Positions 1-7,449 of a stretch of 64,000 nucleotides of DNA are shown in pieces. The translations under genes and the position numbers were made by a program. Positions within the stretch are counted from its first letter, which is position 1. Each line of letters opens with the position of its first letter. This stretch comes from Sporosarcina sp. Te-1 (lineage in GTDB: Bacteria > Bacillota > Bacilli > Bacillales_A > Planococcaceae). The stretch covers positions 1,240,001 to 1,304,000 of the forward strand of contig NZ_CP071798.1 of the NCBI RefSeq assembly GCF_017498505.1, read 5' to 3'. The notes beneath the pieces were generated by a model. That model was not told the origin of the DNA. It saw nothing but the letters and a program-made list of their open reading frames with translations, and ran no database searches.

Positions 1-118
1 CAGTCCCATGCTTGACAGGTGACTCCAAGGGTTCATTCTCTTTCACGCGTGTATCCATCAAATAAAATAAACCGAGAAGGATGACGAGTAACAGAGCTAT
101 TTTCCAAATGACTTTCAC
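1..118 (-). CDS. N-terminal fragment of a membrane-anchored protein (runs off left edge)
   Basis: Only about 39 codons are visible. Reading leftwards from a GTG at 118 gives a short basic start, one hydrophobic segment (roughly residues 6-20) and then a polar region, so this looks like an uncleaved anchor or signal sequence. An in-frame upstream ATG is followed at once by a stop, which limits the start to this GTG; a weak AGGG lies upstream. In Bacillus the CAP-domain protein YlbC lies near the cta locus, so that identity is possible by position, but nothing in the visible residues proves it. Confidence 0.45.
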   Translation of the reverse strand, partial: MKVIWKIALLLVILLGLFYLMDTRVKENEPLESPVKHGT

Positions 119-392
119 TTCGACTGCGCCCTACTTTCGCTTCATGATTATTAGTACTACTTTAACATGAGAGAGAATGAATGTTACAGTCTTTTTGCTT
201 ATTTCTCTAATTTTCAGCCGAATAGAAGGACCCTCACAGACTATCTACCGTTCCTTTGTGAGAATTTCACTGCTGCTGTCCGCTCCCCTGTTCCTTGATG
301 ACACAATGTTGTCATTGCAACTACCGGTAATTTGTTCTATGATTATGAAGTATAGGCAAATGACTGGTTATGAGTGAAGGAGGATTTGTATT

Positions 393-758
393 ATGGACAT
401 TCTTAATACAGGAATCGAAGGCATCGTTGCCGACTTGTCTGTTTTGGATGACATCATGACAAAACATGATCTGGTCCGAGCGGGTCAATGGGATTACGAA
501 CGGGTGACGTATGATAAAAAATATGTGATCAAAGAAGGCACTTACTATTTACGTGTTTTCGGTTATACACCCGACGAGGATATCGGTACTCGCGAAGCCG
601 TCATCCATCTGAAAACGCCTGCGGTCGGCAAGCATTACTACCCTCACGGTGTTGAATACGGAGAGGACGAGATCTATCCAGAAGGCTTGTTGAAAGACTG
701 TAAAGCAACACTTAAAGCAGTATATGAAGAACTTCAAGCTTTTAATTTAGCAAAATAA
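393..758 (+). CDS. yugN: YugN-like family protein
   Basis: This 121-aa soluble protein matches the Bacillus YugN-like family in length and overall sequence, with an N-terminal 'DILNTGIEG' stretch and a conserved 'HYYPHGVEYGE' segment near residue 80. No catalytic motif or membrane segment is visible and the family has no established biochemical role. The ATG is preceded by AAGGAGG nine bases upstream, which fixes the start. It is a single-gene unit closed by a strong hairpin terminator at about 770-799. Confidence 0.82.
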   Translation: MDILNTGIEGIVADLSVLDDIMTKHDLVRAGQWDYERVTYDKKYVIKEGTYYLRVFGYTPDEDIGTREAVIHLKTPAVGKHYYPHGVEYGEDEIYPEGLLKDCKATLKAVYEELQAFNLAK

Positions 759-763
759 ACAAA

Positions 764-800
764 AAGCAACCGGAGAACCTTGTGTTCTCCGGCTTTTTTG
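764..800 (+). terminator. Intrinsic terminator of yugN
   Basis: A perfect 9-bp stem (CCGGAGAAC pairing with GTTCTCCGG at 770-778 and 784-792) has a 5-nt loop and is followed by six T residues. It separates yugN from the downstream permease gene. Confidence 0.9.
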
Positions 801-804
801 TCTA

Positions 805-831
805 TTCATTCCTCATTTTTTTGGTTATAAT
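805..831 (+). promoter_or_regulatory. Candidate sigma-A promoter for the YtvI-like gene
   Basis: A perfect TATAAT lies at 826-831 with a weak TTCATT 15 bp upstream at 805-810. It sits between the yugN terminator and the TTG start at 863, leaving a leader of roughly 25 nt that contains GGAGG. The -10 is convincing; the -35 is not. Confidence 0.5.
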
Positions 832-862
832 GGAAACAATGAATAAAATGGAGGAATTGCCG

Positions 863-1921
863 TTGTCCCGTTGGTTTACGAAACGACTTCTCATTCTCAC
901 GCTTTCTATTATTGCTTTTATTCTTATCTGCGTATTCATTTTACCCGTCTCCGTTCCGATCATCATTGCTCTTCTGACCGCTATGGTAGTTGAACCGCTC
1001 GTCAAATTAGTCCAAACGAAATTCAAATGGAAACGCAAAGTCTCCGTCATGACCATTTATATCTTTTTCATCGGCTTATTAGCAGCGCTATTATATTACA
1101 CTGTCAATTCGTTAATCGGTAAAGTGATTCAGTTCACAAAAGACGCTCCGGATTACTTGAATAAGCTCTCTGGAGTATGGATTGATTTACAAAGCAAGAT
1201 GTCGAATTATACAGCAGGTATGCCTCCTGAATTTGTTACAGCGATTCAAGATGAATTTGACAAGATGATTGTCTCCTTGCGGAATTCCTTGACCAGTTTG
1301 CTCAGTTCTGAAAAAATTATGATCCTCGCAGGAGAAATTCCAAACTTTCTTGTCAGCTTAATTGTCTTTATGATTGCCCTTTTCCTATTTATGCTTGAAT
1401 TGCCGAACTTGAAACAAATGTTTTTCCGGCATTTGACCGATGAAACAGCTAAGAAAGTCCGGTATATGATGTCAAAATTGAACTCCGTCATCTTCGGATT
1501 TATGAAAGCTCAAATACTTGTCAGCTTCATCATTTTAGCTGTGACCTTCGTTGGGCTTCTCGTGATCGCTCCCAAATACGCTGTGGTCATGTCCTTGATC
1601 ATCTGGATCATTGATGTCATTCCGATTTTAGGATCCATTATCATCCTGGCCCCCTGGTCTCTATACCAACTCATCAGCGGGGATGTTGGCATGGGAAGTA
1701 AACTTGCGATTCTGGCCGTTATCTTACTAATCATTCGCAGAACCGTCGAACCAAAAGTAATGGGAAATCAAATTGGCCTTTCCCCTCTGCCCACCTTGAT
1801 CGCTATGTTCATTGGATTAAAATTATTTGGCTTTCTAGGTTTTTTTATCGGTCCAATGATCGTCATACTCTTTAATACAGCACGAGAAGCCGGCATCATC
1901 AAGCTGAATTTCAAAATATAG
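863..1921 (+). CDS. AI-2E/YtvI-type polytopic membrane transporter
   Basis: This protein of about 352 aa has the layout of the AI-2E transporter superfamily: two N-terminal membrane helices, a long extracytoplasmic amphipathic region (about residues 95-200), then a cluster of C-terminal helices with 'IDVIPILGS' and 'FFIGPMI'. The closest Bacillus relative by length and motifs is the sporulation membrane protein YtvI. I choose TTG at 863 because GGAGG lies 8 bp before it and a TATAAT sits just upstream; a longer reading from 782 would begin inside the yugN terminator. Substrate unknown. Its natural terminator has been split by the IS element that follows. Confidence 0.75.
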   Translation: MSRWFTKRLLILTLSIIAFILICVFILPVSVPIIIALLTAMVVEPLVKLVQTKFKWKRKVSVMTIYIFFIGLLAALLYYTVNSLIGKVIQFTKDAPDYLNKLSGVWIDLQSKMSNYTAGMPPEFVTAIQDEFDKMIVSLRNSLTSLLSSEKIMILAGEIPNFLVSLIVFMIALFLFMLELPNLKQMFFRHLTDETAKKVRYMMSKLNSVIFGFMKAQILVSFIILAVTFVGLLVIAPKYAVVMSLIIWIIDVIPILGSIIILAPWSLYQLISGDVGMGSKLAILAVILLIIRRTVEPKVMGNQIGLSPLPTLIAMFIGLKLFGFLGFFIGPMIVILFNTAREAGIIKLNFKI

Positions 1922-1954
1922 GAATTCAAAAAACGCGCGCCTTTGAATGAAGTG

Positions 1955-1993
1955 CACCCCAAAAGTTAGAGTCAAAAACTAACTTTTGGGGTG
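1955..1993 (+). repeat. Left-end hairpin of IS copy 1 covering the orfA ribosome site
   Basis: A perfect 15-bp stem (1955-1969 with 1979-1993) is formed by the left inverted repeat and a subterminal inverted copy of it, followed by TTTT. The 3' arm contains GGGGTG, the likely Shine-Dalgarno of orfA. In a read-through transcript it would act as a terminator-like hairpin and hide the ribosome site. Confidence 0.75.
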
Positions 1994-2000
1994 TTTTCTT

Positions 2001-2570
2001 ATGGCTAAATATAGCGATGAGTTTAAGGTGATGATTGTCCGCGAGTATTTGGCTGGACGACTTGGCTACAATTCTCTGGCCAACAAACATGGTATGAAAT
2101 CGACCGGACAGCTTAGAGCGTGGGTATCGGCGTATCAGAAATATGGTGTAGAAGGGATCATGAGAAAGAAGAATCATGAAGTTTATTCTGTTCAATTCAA
2201 GCTTGATGTACTAAGCTTTATGAAAAGGACAGGCGCTTCGCGGTCAGAAACGGCACTTCACTTCGGCCTGACAAATCCACCACTAATTTCTTCATGGAAA
2301 AAGAAGTTCCTTGAAGGTGGTGCCGAAGCCCTGGACAACCTGAAAGGACGGCCAGCCATGTCGGACAAAGCGAAGAACGTTCAGAAGAATAAGAAGCCAA
2401 CACAACAGGACGAAATGACACGTGAACAGGAATTGGAACAGGAAAATGAACTCCTCCGCTTGGAGGTGGAGTACCTAAAAAAGTTGCGAGCTTTTCAGAT
2501 GGATCCGGACGGCTATCTCGAAAAGCACAAGCAGCGCTATCATTCGAACTCAAAGAAGAATTCCGACTGA
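2001..2570 (+). CDS. IS3-family transposase OrfA, copy 1
   Basis: OrfA is about 189 aa with two successive helix-turn-helix segments (around residues 5-50 and 55-110) and a C-terminal Glu/Leu-rich coiled coil ending in 'EVEYLKKL', typical of the IS150 group. ATG 2001 follows GGGGTG at 7 bp. The A AAA AAG heptamer at 2477-2483 is in the correct register for a programmed -1 frameshift into the orfB frame. Confidence 0.85.
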   Translation: MAKYSDEFKVMIVREYLAGRLGYNSLANKHGMKSTGQLRAWVSAYQKYGVEGIMRKKNHEVYSVQFKLDVLSFMKRTGASRSETALHFGLTNPPLISSWKKKFLEGGAEALDNLKGRPAMSDKAKNVQKNKKPTQQDEMTREQELEQENELLRLEVEYLKKLRAFQMDPDGYLEKHKQRYHSNSKKNSD

Positions 2571-3390
2571 AGGATGTACTGCAGGTTGTCGGCATTCCGG
2601 AGTCTTCTTATCACTATCATATAAAACAAATGAAGTGTGAAAATCCTGACCAAGAGTTGGAGGAAACGATTCAATCCATTTTTGATGAGCACAACAAAAA
2701 TTATGGTTATCGCAGGATTCACCTAGAATTAAAGAACCGTGGCATCGTAGTCAATCATAAAAAGGTTCAGCGCCTTATGCGAAAGCTAGGATTAAAAGGA
2801 AATAAGTTCACCCGTAAATCTCGTCGTTATAGTTCGTACCAAGGGAATATCGGTACAGTGGCGAAAAACCGTATTCAGCGCCGCTTCAATACTCCCTTCC
2901 CATGTCAGAAACTGACCACGGATATTACAGAATTCAAGTGTTCGGATGGTCTAAAACTTTGCCAATGATGGATATGTATAATGGTGAAATTCTTTCGTAT
3001 GGCATCAGTATGCGTCCGACGCTTGACTTTGTGATGAAACCCTTGGAGGAAGTCCTCGACATCGTAAAGAACGCAAAATATCGGACTACTATCCACTCGG
3101 ATCAGGGCTGGCACTATCAGCACGGAAGCTGGGTTGCGACCTTAAAAGAACATAAAGTGTTTCAGAGTATGTCTAGGAAGGGGAACTGTCTCGACAACGC
3201 TCCCATGGAGAATTTCTTTGGATTACTAAAGCAGGAGATGTATTATGGCGAACCGCTGCGGACATATGAGGAACTGGAAAGAGCTATCGAGGATTATATT
3301 CAATATTACAACAACAAACGGATCAAACAGAAATTGGCTGGCATGAGTCCGGTTCAATACCGTCTTCAAACCAACCAACTAGCTGCTTAA
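2483..3390 (+). pseudogene. IS3-family transposase OrfB (rve integrase), frameshifted
   Basis: From 2483 the -1 frame reads through the HTH_21 region ('NKNYGYRRI', 'VNHKKVQRLMR') into the DDE catalytic core. The frame breaks just after the first catalytic Asp (TDITEF): compared with copy 2, seven nucleotides are missing near 2957-2960, giving an early stop at 2966-2968. The remainder (second Asp in HSDQG, Glu in PMENFF) continues in another frame to 3390. All three catalytic residues are encoded but not in one frame. Confidence 0.85.
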
Positions 3391-3438
3391 TATAAAACTC
3401 TAACTTTTAGGGGTCACATCAGAAAGGCTGCGCGTTTT

Positions 3439-3900
3439 TTAAAATCCTAATATGGCTTTGATAACGGATGTCGTCTCACCGCCGTGGTAGAAAACATACA
3501 GAAGTAAGTAGACAGCAACACCCGTTAGAGCGGTGAAAAACCAGATGATGCTTGTGACAGGACCTAATTTTCGATGTCGGATCAAGTTATTTTTCAAACC
3601 GGCGATAATAGTGAAAATCCCCAATACCGCTCCGATTGTAGCTAACGTAATATGAAAAATTAAGAACACTGTGTAATATATTTTTAAATGGTCCGGGCCG
3701 CCGAAAGCGGTATTGCCGATGAATACTGTTCTGGAAAGATAGATGATAAAAAAGAGTAGCGCTGACACCGCTGCAGCCAACATCATCTTCTTATGCGCTT
3801 CTATTTTCCTTTGCCGAATTAAATTCCAACCGATCGCAACAAATACGGCGGACAACACGATAAAAAAAGTACTGATCGTTGGCAATAAAGGAATGTTCAT
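3439..3900 (-). CDS. yozB: DUF420 (YozB-like) membrane protein next to ctaG
   Basis: The protein is about 153 aa with four or five hydrophobic segments and matches the DUF420 family found beside cytochrome oxidase genes in Bacillales. Conserved-looking histidines occur between helices (for example in 'LIFHITLATIG'), suggesting an accessory role in heme-copper oxidase biogenesis; no function is proven. The ATG at 3900 is preceded by GAGGGG; a reading six codons longer has no ribosome site. The stop codon overlaps the T-run of the split terminator. Confidence 0.82.
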   Translation of the reverse strand: MNIPLLPTISTFFIVLSAVFVAIGWNLIRQRKIEAHKKMMLAAAVSALLFFIIYLSRTVFIGNTAFGGPDHLKIYYTVFLIFHITLATIGAVLGIFTIIAGLKNNLIRHRKLGPVTSIIWFFTALTGVAVYLLLYVFYHGGETTSVIKAILGF

Positions 3901-3931
3901 TTGGAATCCCCTCATCTAGAAAATATGCAGT

Positions 3932-4846
3932 TTAATTATGATACTCCAGGTTTTGACGATCAAGCAATGCCTTTTTAGTTATTTCATCAGCATTCATTTG
4001 CTCGTCCCGATACCATTGGATAAAAATCTTACCGATTACTACTACGTATATCAGCTCTTGGATCACTTTCATGATGATACCGCCCAACTGCTGATCATAC
4101 AACGTCGGCATATTCGTAAACAGCTCAGGTCCTGAAATGGACAAGCCTGACAACGTGCCCGGCGGAACACATAGAGCCATCGCTTTCAGCCACGCTTCTC
4201 CGCTGTAATACGTTTCATACACAGGCACGTCCACGAAAATAATAAGTGAACAGGCAGGCGTGATGAGAATGGCACTCAAAATGACATACCCGATTTTTTT
4301 CAATCCATGGAGCTTTGGTTGACTTTCAAGTGTATTCACAATTGGCCACCATAAGAATAGCGCCGCAATGAATAACGTAATTGTAAAAACAGCATGAAGA
4401 ACCAAGCTGAGTTTCACATAATCCAAGATTAAAGGATAATGGTATAACGAAAACATGAGTGTAAAAACCATTAGGCTAATAATCGGTTTTGTAAACAACT
4501 GGACGATCCGATCAATGGCTGCTATTGATAATACCTTCTTCCAAATGAAATCCGGAATTCCAATAATGAAGAATGGAGCCACGATCAATAATAGGATAGC
4601 CATTTGCGCCATGTGGACAGAGAATAAAATATGTCCAAGCAGATCCATCGGGGAACCCTTTACCACGTAGAGAAGTAACATGGAAAGAAGAAAATAGGTG
4701 ACTTCCCTTTTGGTCACCTGTTCCGTACCTTCAAACCGATGTCTCCATTTTTTGGTCAGCAGGAAATATAAAACAATACCAGCCAGTATGAAGAACAAAA
4801 AGTAAGGACTCCATAAGGCACGAAACCCAAAAATACTTAAAGGCAT
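3932..4846 (-). CDS. ctaG: Cytochrome c oxidase assembly factor CtaG
   Basis: This 304-aa protein has about seven membrane helices and fits the CtaG_caa3 family, needed for assembly of functional caa3 oxidase (copper site maturation) in Bacillus. The segment 'HILFSVHMAQMAILLLIVAPFFIIG' region (residues about 75-100) with paired His and Met is typical. ATG 4846 has AAAGGAG upstream. It has its own sigma-A promoter at 4878-4906 and is now separated from ctaF by IS copy 2. The spacing to DUF420 (31 bp) suggests co-transcription. Confidence 0.92.
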   Translation of the reverse strand: MPLSIFGFRALWSPYFLFFILAGIVLYFLLTKKWRHRFEGTEQVTKREVTYFLLSMLLLYVVKGSPMDLLGHILFSVHMAQMAILLLIVAPFFIIGIPDFIWKKVLSIAAIDRIVQLFTKPIISLMVFTLMFSLYHYPLILDYVKLSLVLHAVFTITLFIAALFLWWPIVNTLESQPKLHGLKKIGYVILSAILITPACSLIIFVDVPVYETYYSGEAWLKAMALCVPPGTLSGLSISGPELFTNMPTLYDQQLGGIIMKVIQELIYVVVIGKIFIQWYRDEQMNADEITKKALLDRQNLEYHN

Positions 4847-4877
4847 TATGCCATCGCTCCTTTTTCAGACTATCCCC

Positions 4878-4906
4878 ATTATAGAACGTTCTGTCTTCTA
4901 TGACAA
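4878..4906 (-). promoter_or_regulatory. Sigma-A promoter of ctaG with a palindromic spacer
   Basis: On the minus strand TTGTCA, a 17-bp spacer and TATAAT fit the consensus in spacing and sequence. The 10-bp perfect palindrome AGAACGTTCT (4883-4892) lies at the downstream end of the spacer next to the -10, a position where a repressor could act. Confidence 0.8.
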
Positions 4907-5013
4907 TGAACGAACTTTGACATTTGAATATGCAGGCAACGTACGGTAACCTGCACAGATGCCTGATTGGTATGGACAGAACGATAATAAAAAACCCACG
5001 AATTGAAAATGAA

Positions 5014-5062
5014 CTGCACCCCAATTGTTAGACACCATCTAACAATTGGAGGTGCAGTTTTT
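5014..5062 (+). repeat. Left-end hairpin of IS copy 2 with T-run, covering the orfA ribosome site
   Basis: Arms 5014-5032 and 5038-5057 pair over about 19 bp with one bulge and a five-base loop, followed by five T. GGAGG (5048-5052), the orfA Shine-Dalgarno, is inside the 3' arm. The architecture matches that of copy 1 although the sequences differ. Confidence 0.78.
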
Positions 5063-5064
5063 CT

Positions 5065-5583
5065 ATGGCTAAATTTACTGCAGAAGATAAGTTACAAGCA
5101 GTTAATCGTTATGTAAATGGCAGGGAAAGTTCACTTGAAATAGCTAAGTCTTTAGAGACAGATCATAAAGCCATCCTTAAGTGGGTCAAACAATACGAAT
5201 ATCATGGTGTCGAAGCTTTTAGTAAGTCTTGTACAAATTACACACAACAGTTTAAACTGGATGTACTCAATTACATGATTGAACAGGGCACATCCTTAAA
5301 TGAAACAGCAGCGATTTTTAAGATCCCTTCCCCTTCCACAATTTTAGTTTGGAGAAAACGGTTGGAGACACAAGGAGTGGATGCCCTTCAATCAAATAAA
5401 AAGGGGCGTCCATCCGTGAAAAAGGAATCCAATCAACAACATAAACAAGCGCCGGTTAAAGGGTCTACTGAGGCGCTTGAAGCTCGTATTAAACAACTAG
5501 AAATGGAAAACGCGTATTTAAAAAAGTTGAATGCCTTAGTTCAAAACAAGGAAAAATCACCAAAGAAGACAAAGCGCAAGTAG
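5065..5583 (+). CDS. IS3-family transposase OrfA, copy 2
   Basis: OrfA is 172 aa with tandem helix-turn-helix domains and a C-terminal coiled coil ending in 'MENAYLKKL'. The slippery heptamer A AAA AAG at 5520-5526 is positioned for a -1 shift that fuses OrfA to OrfB. The start ATG is 12 bp after GGAGG, with the intervening T-run forming part of the terminator-like hairpin. Confidence 0.88.
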   Translation: MAKFTAEDKLQAVNRYVNGRESSLEIAKSLETDHKAILKWVKQYEYHGVEAFSKSCTNYTQQFKLDVLNYMIEQGTSLNETAAIFKIPSPSTILVWRKRLETQGVDALQSNKKGRPSVKKESNQQHKQAPVKGSTEALEARIKQLEMENAYLKKLNALVQNKEKSPKKTKRK

Positions 5584-5621
5584 TCTTTGAACTAAGGCAT
5601 GCATATCCGGTAAAGTTACTC

Positions 5622-6419
5622 GTGAAGCTCGCTGGTATTCCACGGAGTACGTATTATCATTTGGTGGCACGTCTGAATCAGCCAGATCCAGACGCAGATA
5701 TAAAAGCGGAAATTAAGTCGATTTATGAAGAACACGAAGGACGTTATGGCTATCGTCGTATTCGTGATGAGCTTGCCAACCGTGGACGAAAGGTGAACCA
5801 TAAGAAGGTTCAGCGCATCATGAGAGAGTTAGGTTTAAAGTGCTTGGTCCGGATGAAAAAATATAAATCTTATAAAGGAACGGTTGGTAAAATCGCACCC
5901 AATATTTTAGAACGAAACTTTACTGCAGATGCCCCAAATGAAAAATGGGTCACGGACATTACGGAATGTAAGTTGTTTGGCGAAAAACTTTATTTATCAC
6001 CTGTATTGGATTTGTTTAACGGTGAGATCATTACCTATACCATTGGTTCAAGACCAACGTATTCACTTGTTTCCGATATGTTGCAGAAGGCTCTGGAACG
6101 CTTGCCGGAGGACCACCAGCTACTGATGCATTCGGATCAAGGCTGGCATTATCAAATGAAGCAATATCGTCACGCACTTGAGTCTAGGGGGATTGTGCAA
6201 AGTATGTCCCGGAAGGGAAACTGTTACGACAATTCTGTGATGGAAAATTTCTTTGGCATTATGAAATCCGAATTCCTCTATTTAAAGGAATTTGAAAGTG
6301 TAGAACATTTTAAAACAGAACTGGATAGATACATAAATTACTATAATACAAAACGGTTGAAGGCAAAATTAAAAATGAGTCCGGTGCAATACCGAACTCA
6401 TTTTACCCAAGCTGCCTGA
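5622..6419 (+). CDS. IS3-family transposase OrfB (DDE integrase core), copy 2
   Basis: The open frame extends upstream to 5526, so the natural product is probably the OrfAB fusion made by -1 frameshifting, with an ATG at 5622 as a possible internal start. Domains are HTH_21 ('GRYGYRRIRDEL', 'VNHKKVQRIMREL') and an rve core with the acids in WVTDITE, HSDQGWHY and NSVMENFFG. The last two are spaced as in active IS3 enzymes. Length (265 aa from the ATG) is usual for the family. Confidence 0.9.
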   Translation: MKLAGIPRSTYYHLVARLNQPDPDADIKAEIKSIYEEHEGRYGYRRIRDELANRGRKVNHKKVQRIMRELGLKCLVRMKKYKSYKGTVGKIAPNILERNFTADAPNEKWVTDITECKLFGEKLYLSPVLDLFNGEIITYTIGSRPTYSLVSDMLQKALERLPEDHQLLMHSDQGWHYQMKQYRHALESRGIVQSMSRKGNCYDNSVMENFFGIMKSEFLYLKEFESVEHFKTELDRYINYYNTKRLKAKLKMSPVQYRTHFTQAA

Positions 6420-6473
6420 AGTAATACCGTGTCTAACTTTTAGGGGTCGCTTCAAAATCCGTGGGTTTTTTGA

Positions 6474-6821
6474 TTACCACCAAACAATCGTAACGAAAGT
6501 CAATGGAATGAGGAATCCGAGCATCACACCCGTAAACATAAACATTTGAGGAATGCCATGACCTTTTTCACTCATATGCATGAAATAAAACAACTGCAAT
6601 CCGACTTGGACAGCCGCGAAAAGCATCAACATCGGAACAATGAAGTATTTAGAGAAGCCTGCTACTCCACTTTCAAATGCGACAACCATCGAAAACGAGA
6701 TAAGTGTCAGGAAGATCATGAGAGAAAACATCATGATTTGGCCTTTCATCGATTGCTTTGCCCGTTTTTTCAGCAATGCCTGCTCAGCAGGCGTCCTTTT
6801 GTAAACTTCGATCTCTGCCAT
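6474..6821 (-). CDS. ctaF: Cytochrome c oxidase subunit IV
   Basis: This 115-aa protein has three membrane helices and the CyoD/CtaF pattern, including 'LQLFYFMHMSEKGHG' near residues 75-90. It is the small subunit of the caa3-type oxidase. Last gene of ctaCDEF, one base after the ctaE stop; the weak ribosome site suggests translational coupling. The transcript should end at the hairpin now split by IS copy 2. Confidence 0.92.
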   Translation of the reverse strand: MAEIEVYKRTPAEQALLKKRAKQSMKGQIMMFSLMIFLTLISFSMVVAFESGVAGFSKYFIVPMLMLFAAVQVGLQLFYFMHMSEKGHGIPQMFMFTGVMLGFLIPLTFVTIVWW

Positions 6822-6822
6822 C

Positions 6823-7449
6823 TTAACCTATCACTCCCATCAAGTAGACTACAGTGAAGATGAATACCCACACAACGTCAATGAAGTGCCAGTAAAGCGA
6901 GAAGGTATAATACTTAGTCGCATTATAAAGGTTCAAACCTCTTTTCGCATTACGGAAAATAAGTAATGTGATCCAAACAAGACCTATGGCAACGTGGAAA
7001 CCGTGAGTACCAACCAATGTGAAGAAAGATGAACTGAAGGCACTATTGCCATAAGTGAATCCAATTTTCACATAGTGGGAGAACTCATATACTTCAAGCA
7101 TGAGGAAGCCGAGACCAAGCAATGCAGTGATTGCAAGCCAGAGCTGCATCTTTTTGAAGTTGTAGTTTCTAAGATGGTACATTGCATAAACACTTGTCAA
7201 AGAGGATGTTAGAAGCAACATCGTCATAACGAAAACAAGCGGCAATTCATAAAGCTCTTGTGTGCTAAATCCGAAACCGCTCGGACCAGAGTTTTTAAGT
7301 GCAATATACGTTGCAAACAAAGTTGCGAAGAGAATTGTTTCTCCGCCAAGGAATAACCAGAAGCCGACAAACTTATTTTTTGCTTCAAGTGTCGCTTTTT
7401 CTGGATGATCAGGCCATGTGTCTGGAGTGAATTTTTTATTCAAATCCAT
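6823..7449 (-). CDS. ctaE: Cytochrome c oxidase subunit III
   Basis: This 208-aa protein has five helices of the bacterial subunit III family, with the conserved 'FTLVGTHGFHVAIG' motif near residue 140. It stabilises the CtaD proton channel region. Its ATG overlaps the ctaD stop (TAATG), indicating translational coupling. Confidence 0.95.
   Translation of the reverse strand: MDLNKKFTPDTWPDHPEKATLEAKNKFVGFWLFLGGETILFATLFATYIALKNSGPSGFGFSTQELYELPLVFVMTMLLLTSSLTSVYAMYHLRNYNFKKMQLWLAITALLGLGFLMLEVYEFSHYVKIGFTYGNSAFSSSFFTLVGTHGFHVAIGLVWITLLIFRNAKRGLNLYNATKYYTFSLYWHFIDVVWVFIFTVVYLMGVIG

Larger units (their letters stand above)
1948..3421 (+). mobile_element. IS3-family (IS150-like) insertion sequence, copy 1, defective
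   Basis: The element is 1474 bp. Its terminal inverted repeats begin TGA and share 21 of 25 positions (1948-1972 against the complement of 3397-3421). It is flanked by a 3-bp direct repeat GAA (1945-1947 and 3422-3424), the usual duplication size for this family. It carries orfA and an orfB in the -1 frame joined by an A6G slippery heptamer. OrfB has a 7-nt deletion, so this copy is probably not autonomous. Confidence 0.9.
1928..3440. terminator. Bidirectional terminator split by an IS insertion
   Basis: The left arm (1928-1947) starts with six A and CGCGC; the right arm (3422-3440) ends with GCGCG and six T. Deleting the IS and one copy of the 3-bp duplication GAA restores one continuous hairpin of about 17 paired bases with one bulged base and a tiny loop, flanked by A6 and T6. 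It sits between the convergent ytvI-like and DUF420 genes, so it would have served both. The IS entered the loop. Confidence 0.8.
5010..6454 (+). mobile_element. IS3-family (IS150-like) insertion sequence, copy 2, apparently intact
   Basis: The element is 1445 bp, bounded by 26-bp imperfect inverted repeats starting TGA (5010-5035 against the complement of 6429-6454) and flanked by the 3-bp repeat AAA (5007-5009, 6455-6457). It carries orfA, an A6G slip site and a complete orfB with all three catalytic acids. The related but distinct sequence shows it is a sister type of copy 1, not a duplicate of it. Confidence 0.92.
4989..6470. terminator. Terminator downstream of ctaF, split by an IS insertion
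   Basis: The left half (4989-5009) begins A6 CCCACG and the right half (6455-6470) contains CGTGGG T6. Removing the IS and one AAA duplication restores a 12-bp perfect stem plus 3 more pairs across one mismatch, with a short loop. Read on the minus strand it lies directly after the ctaF stop and ends in a T-run. Confidence 0.8.

Noticed and set aside
177..377. Open frame of 66 codons upstream of yugN
   Set aside because: No ribosome site, no recognisable domain, and it occupies the yugN upstream region; likely chance.
4931..4955. Inverted repeat upstream of ctaG as a riboswitch
   Set aside because: It lies upstream of the mapped -35, so it is not in the mRNA leader.
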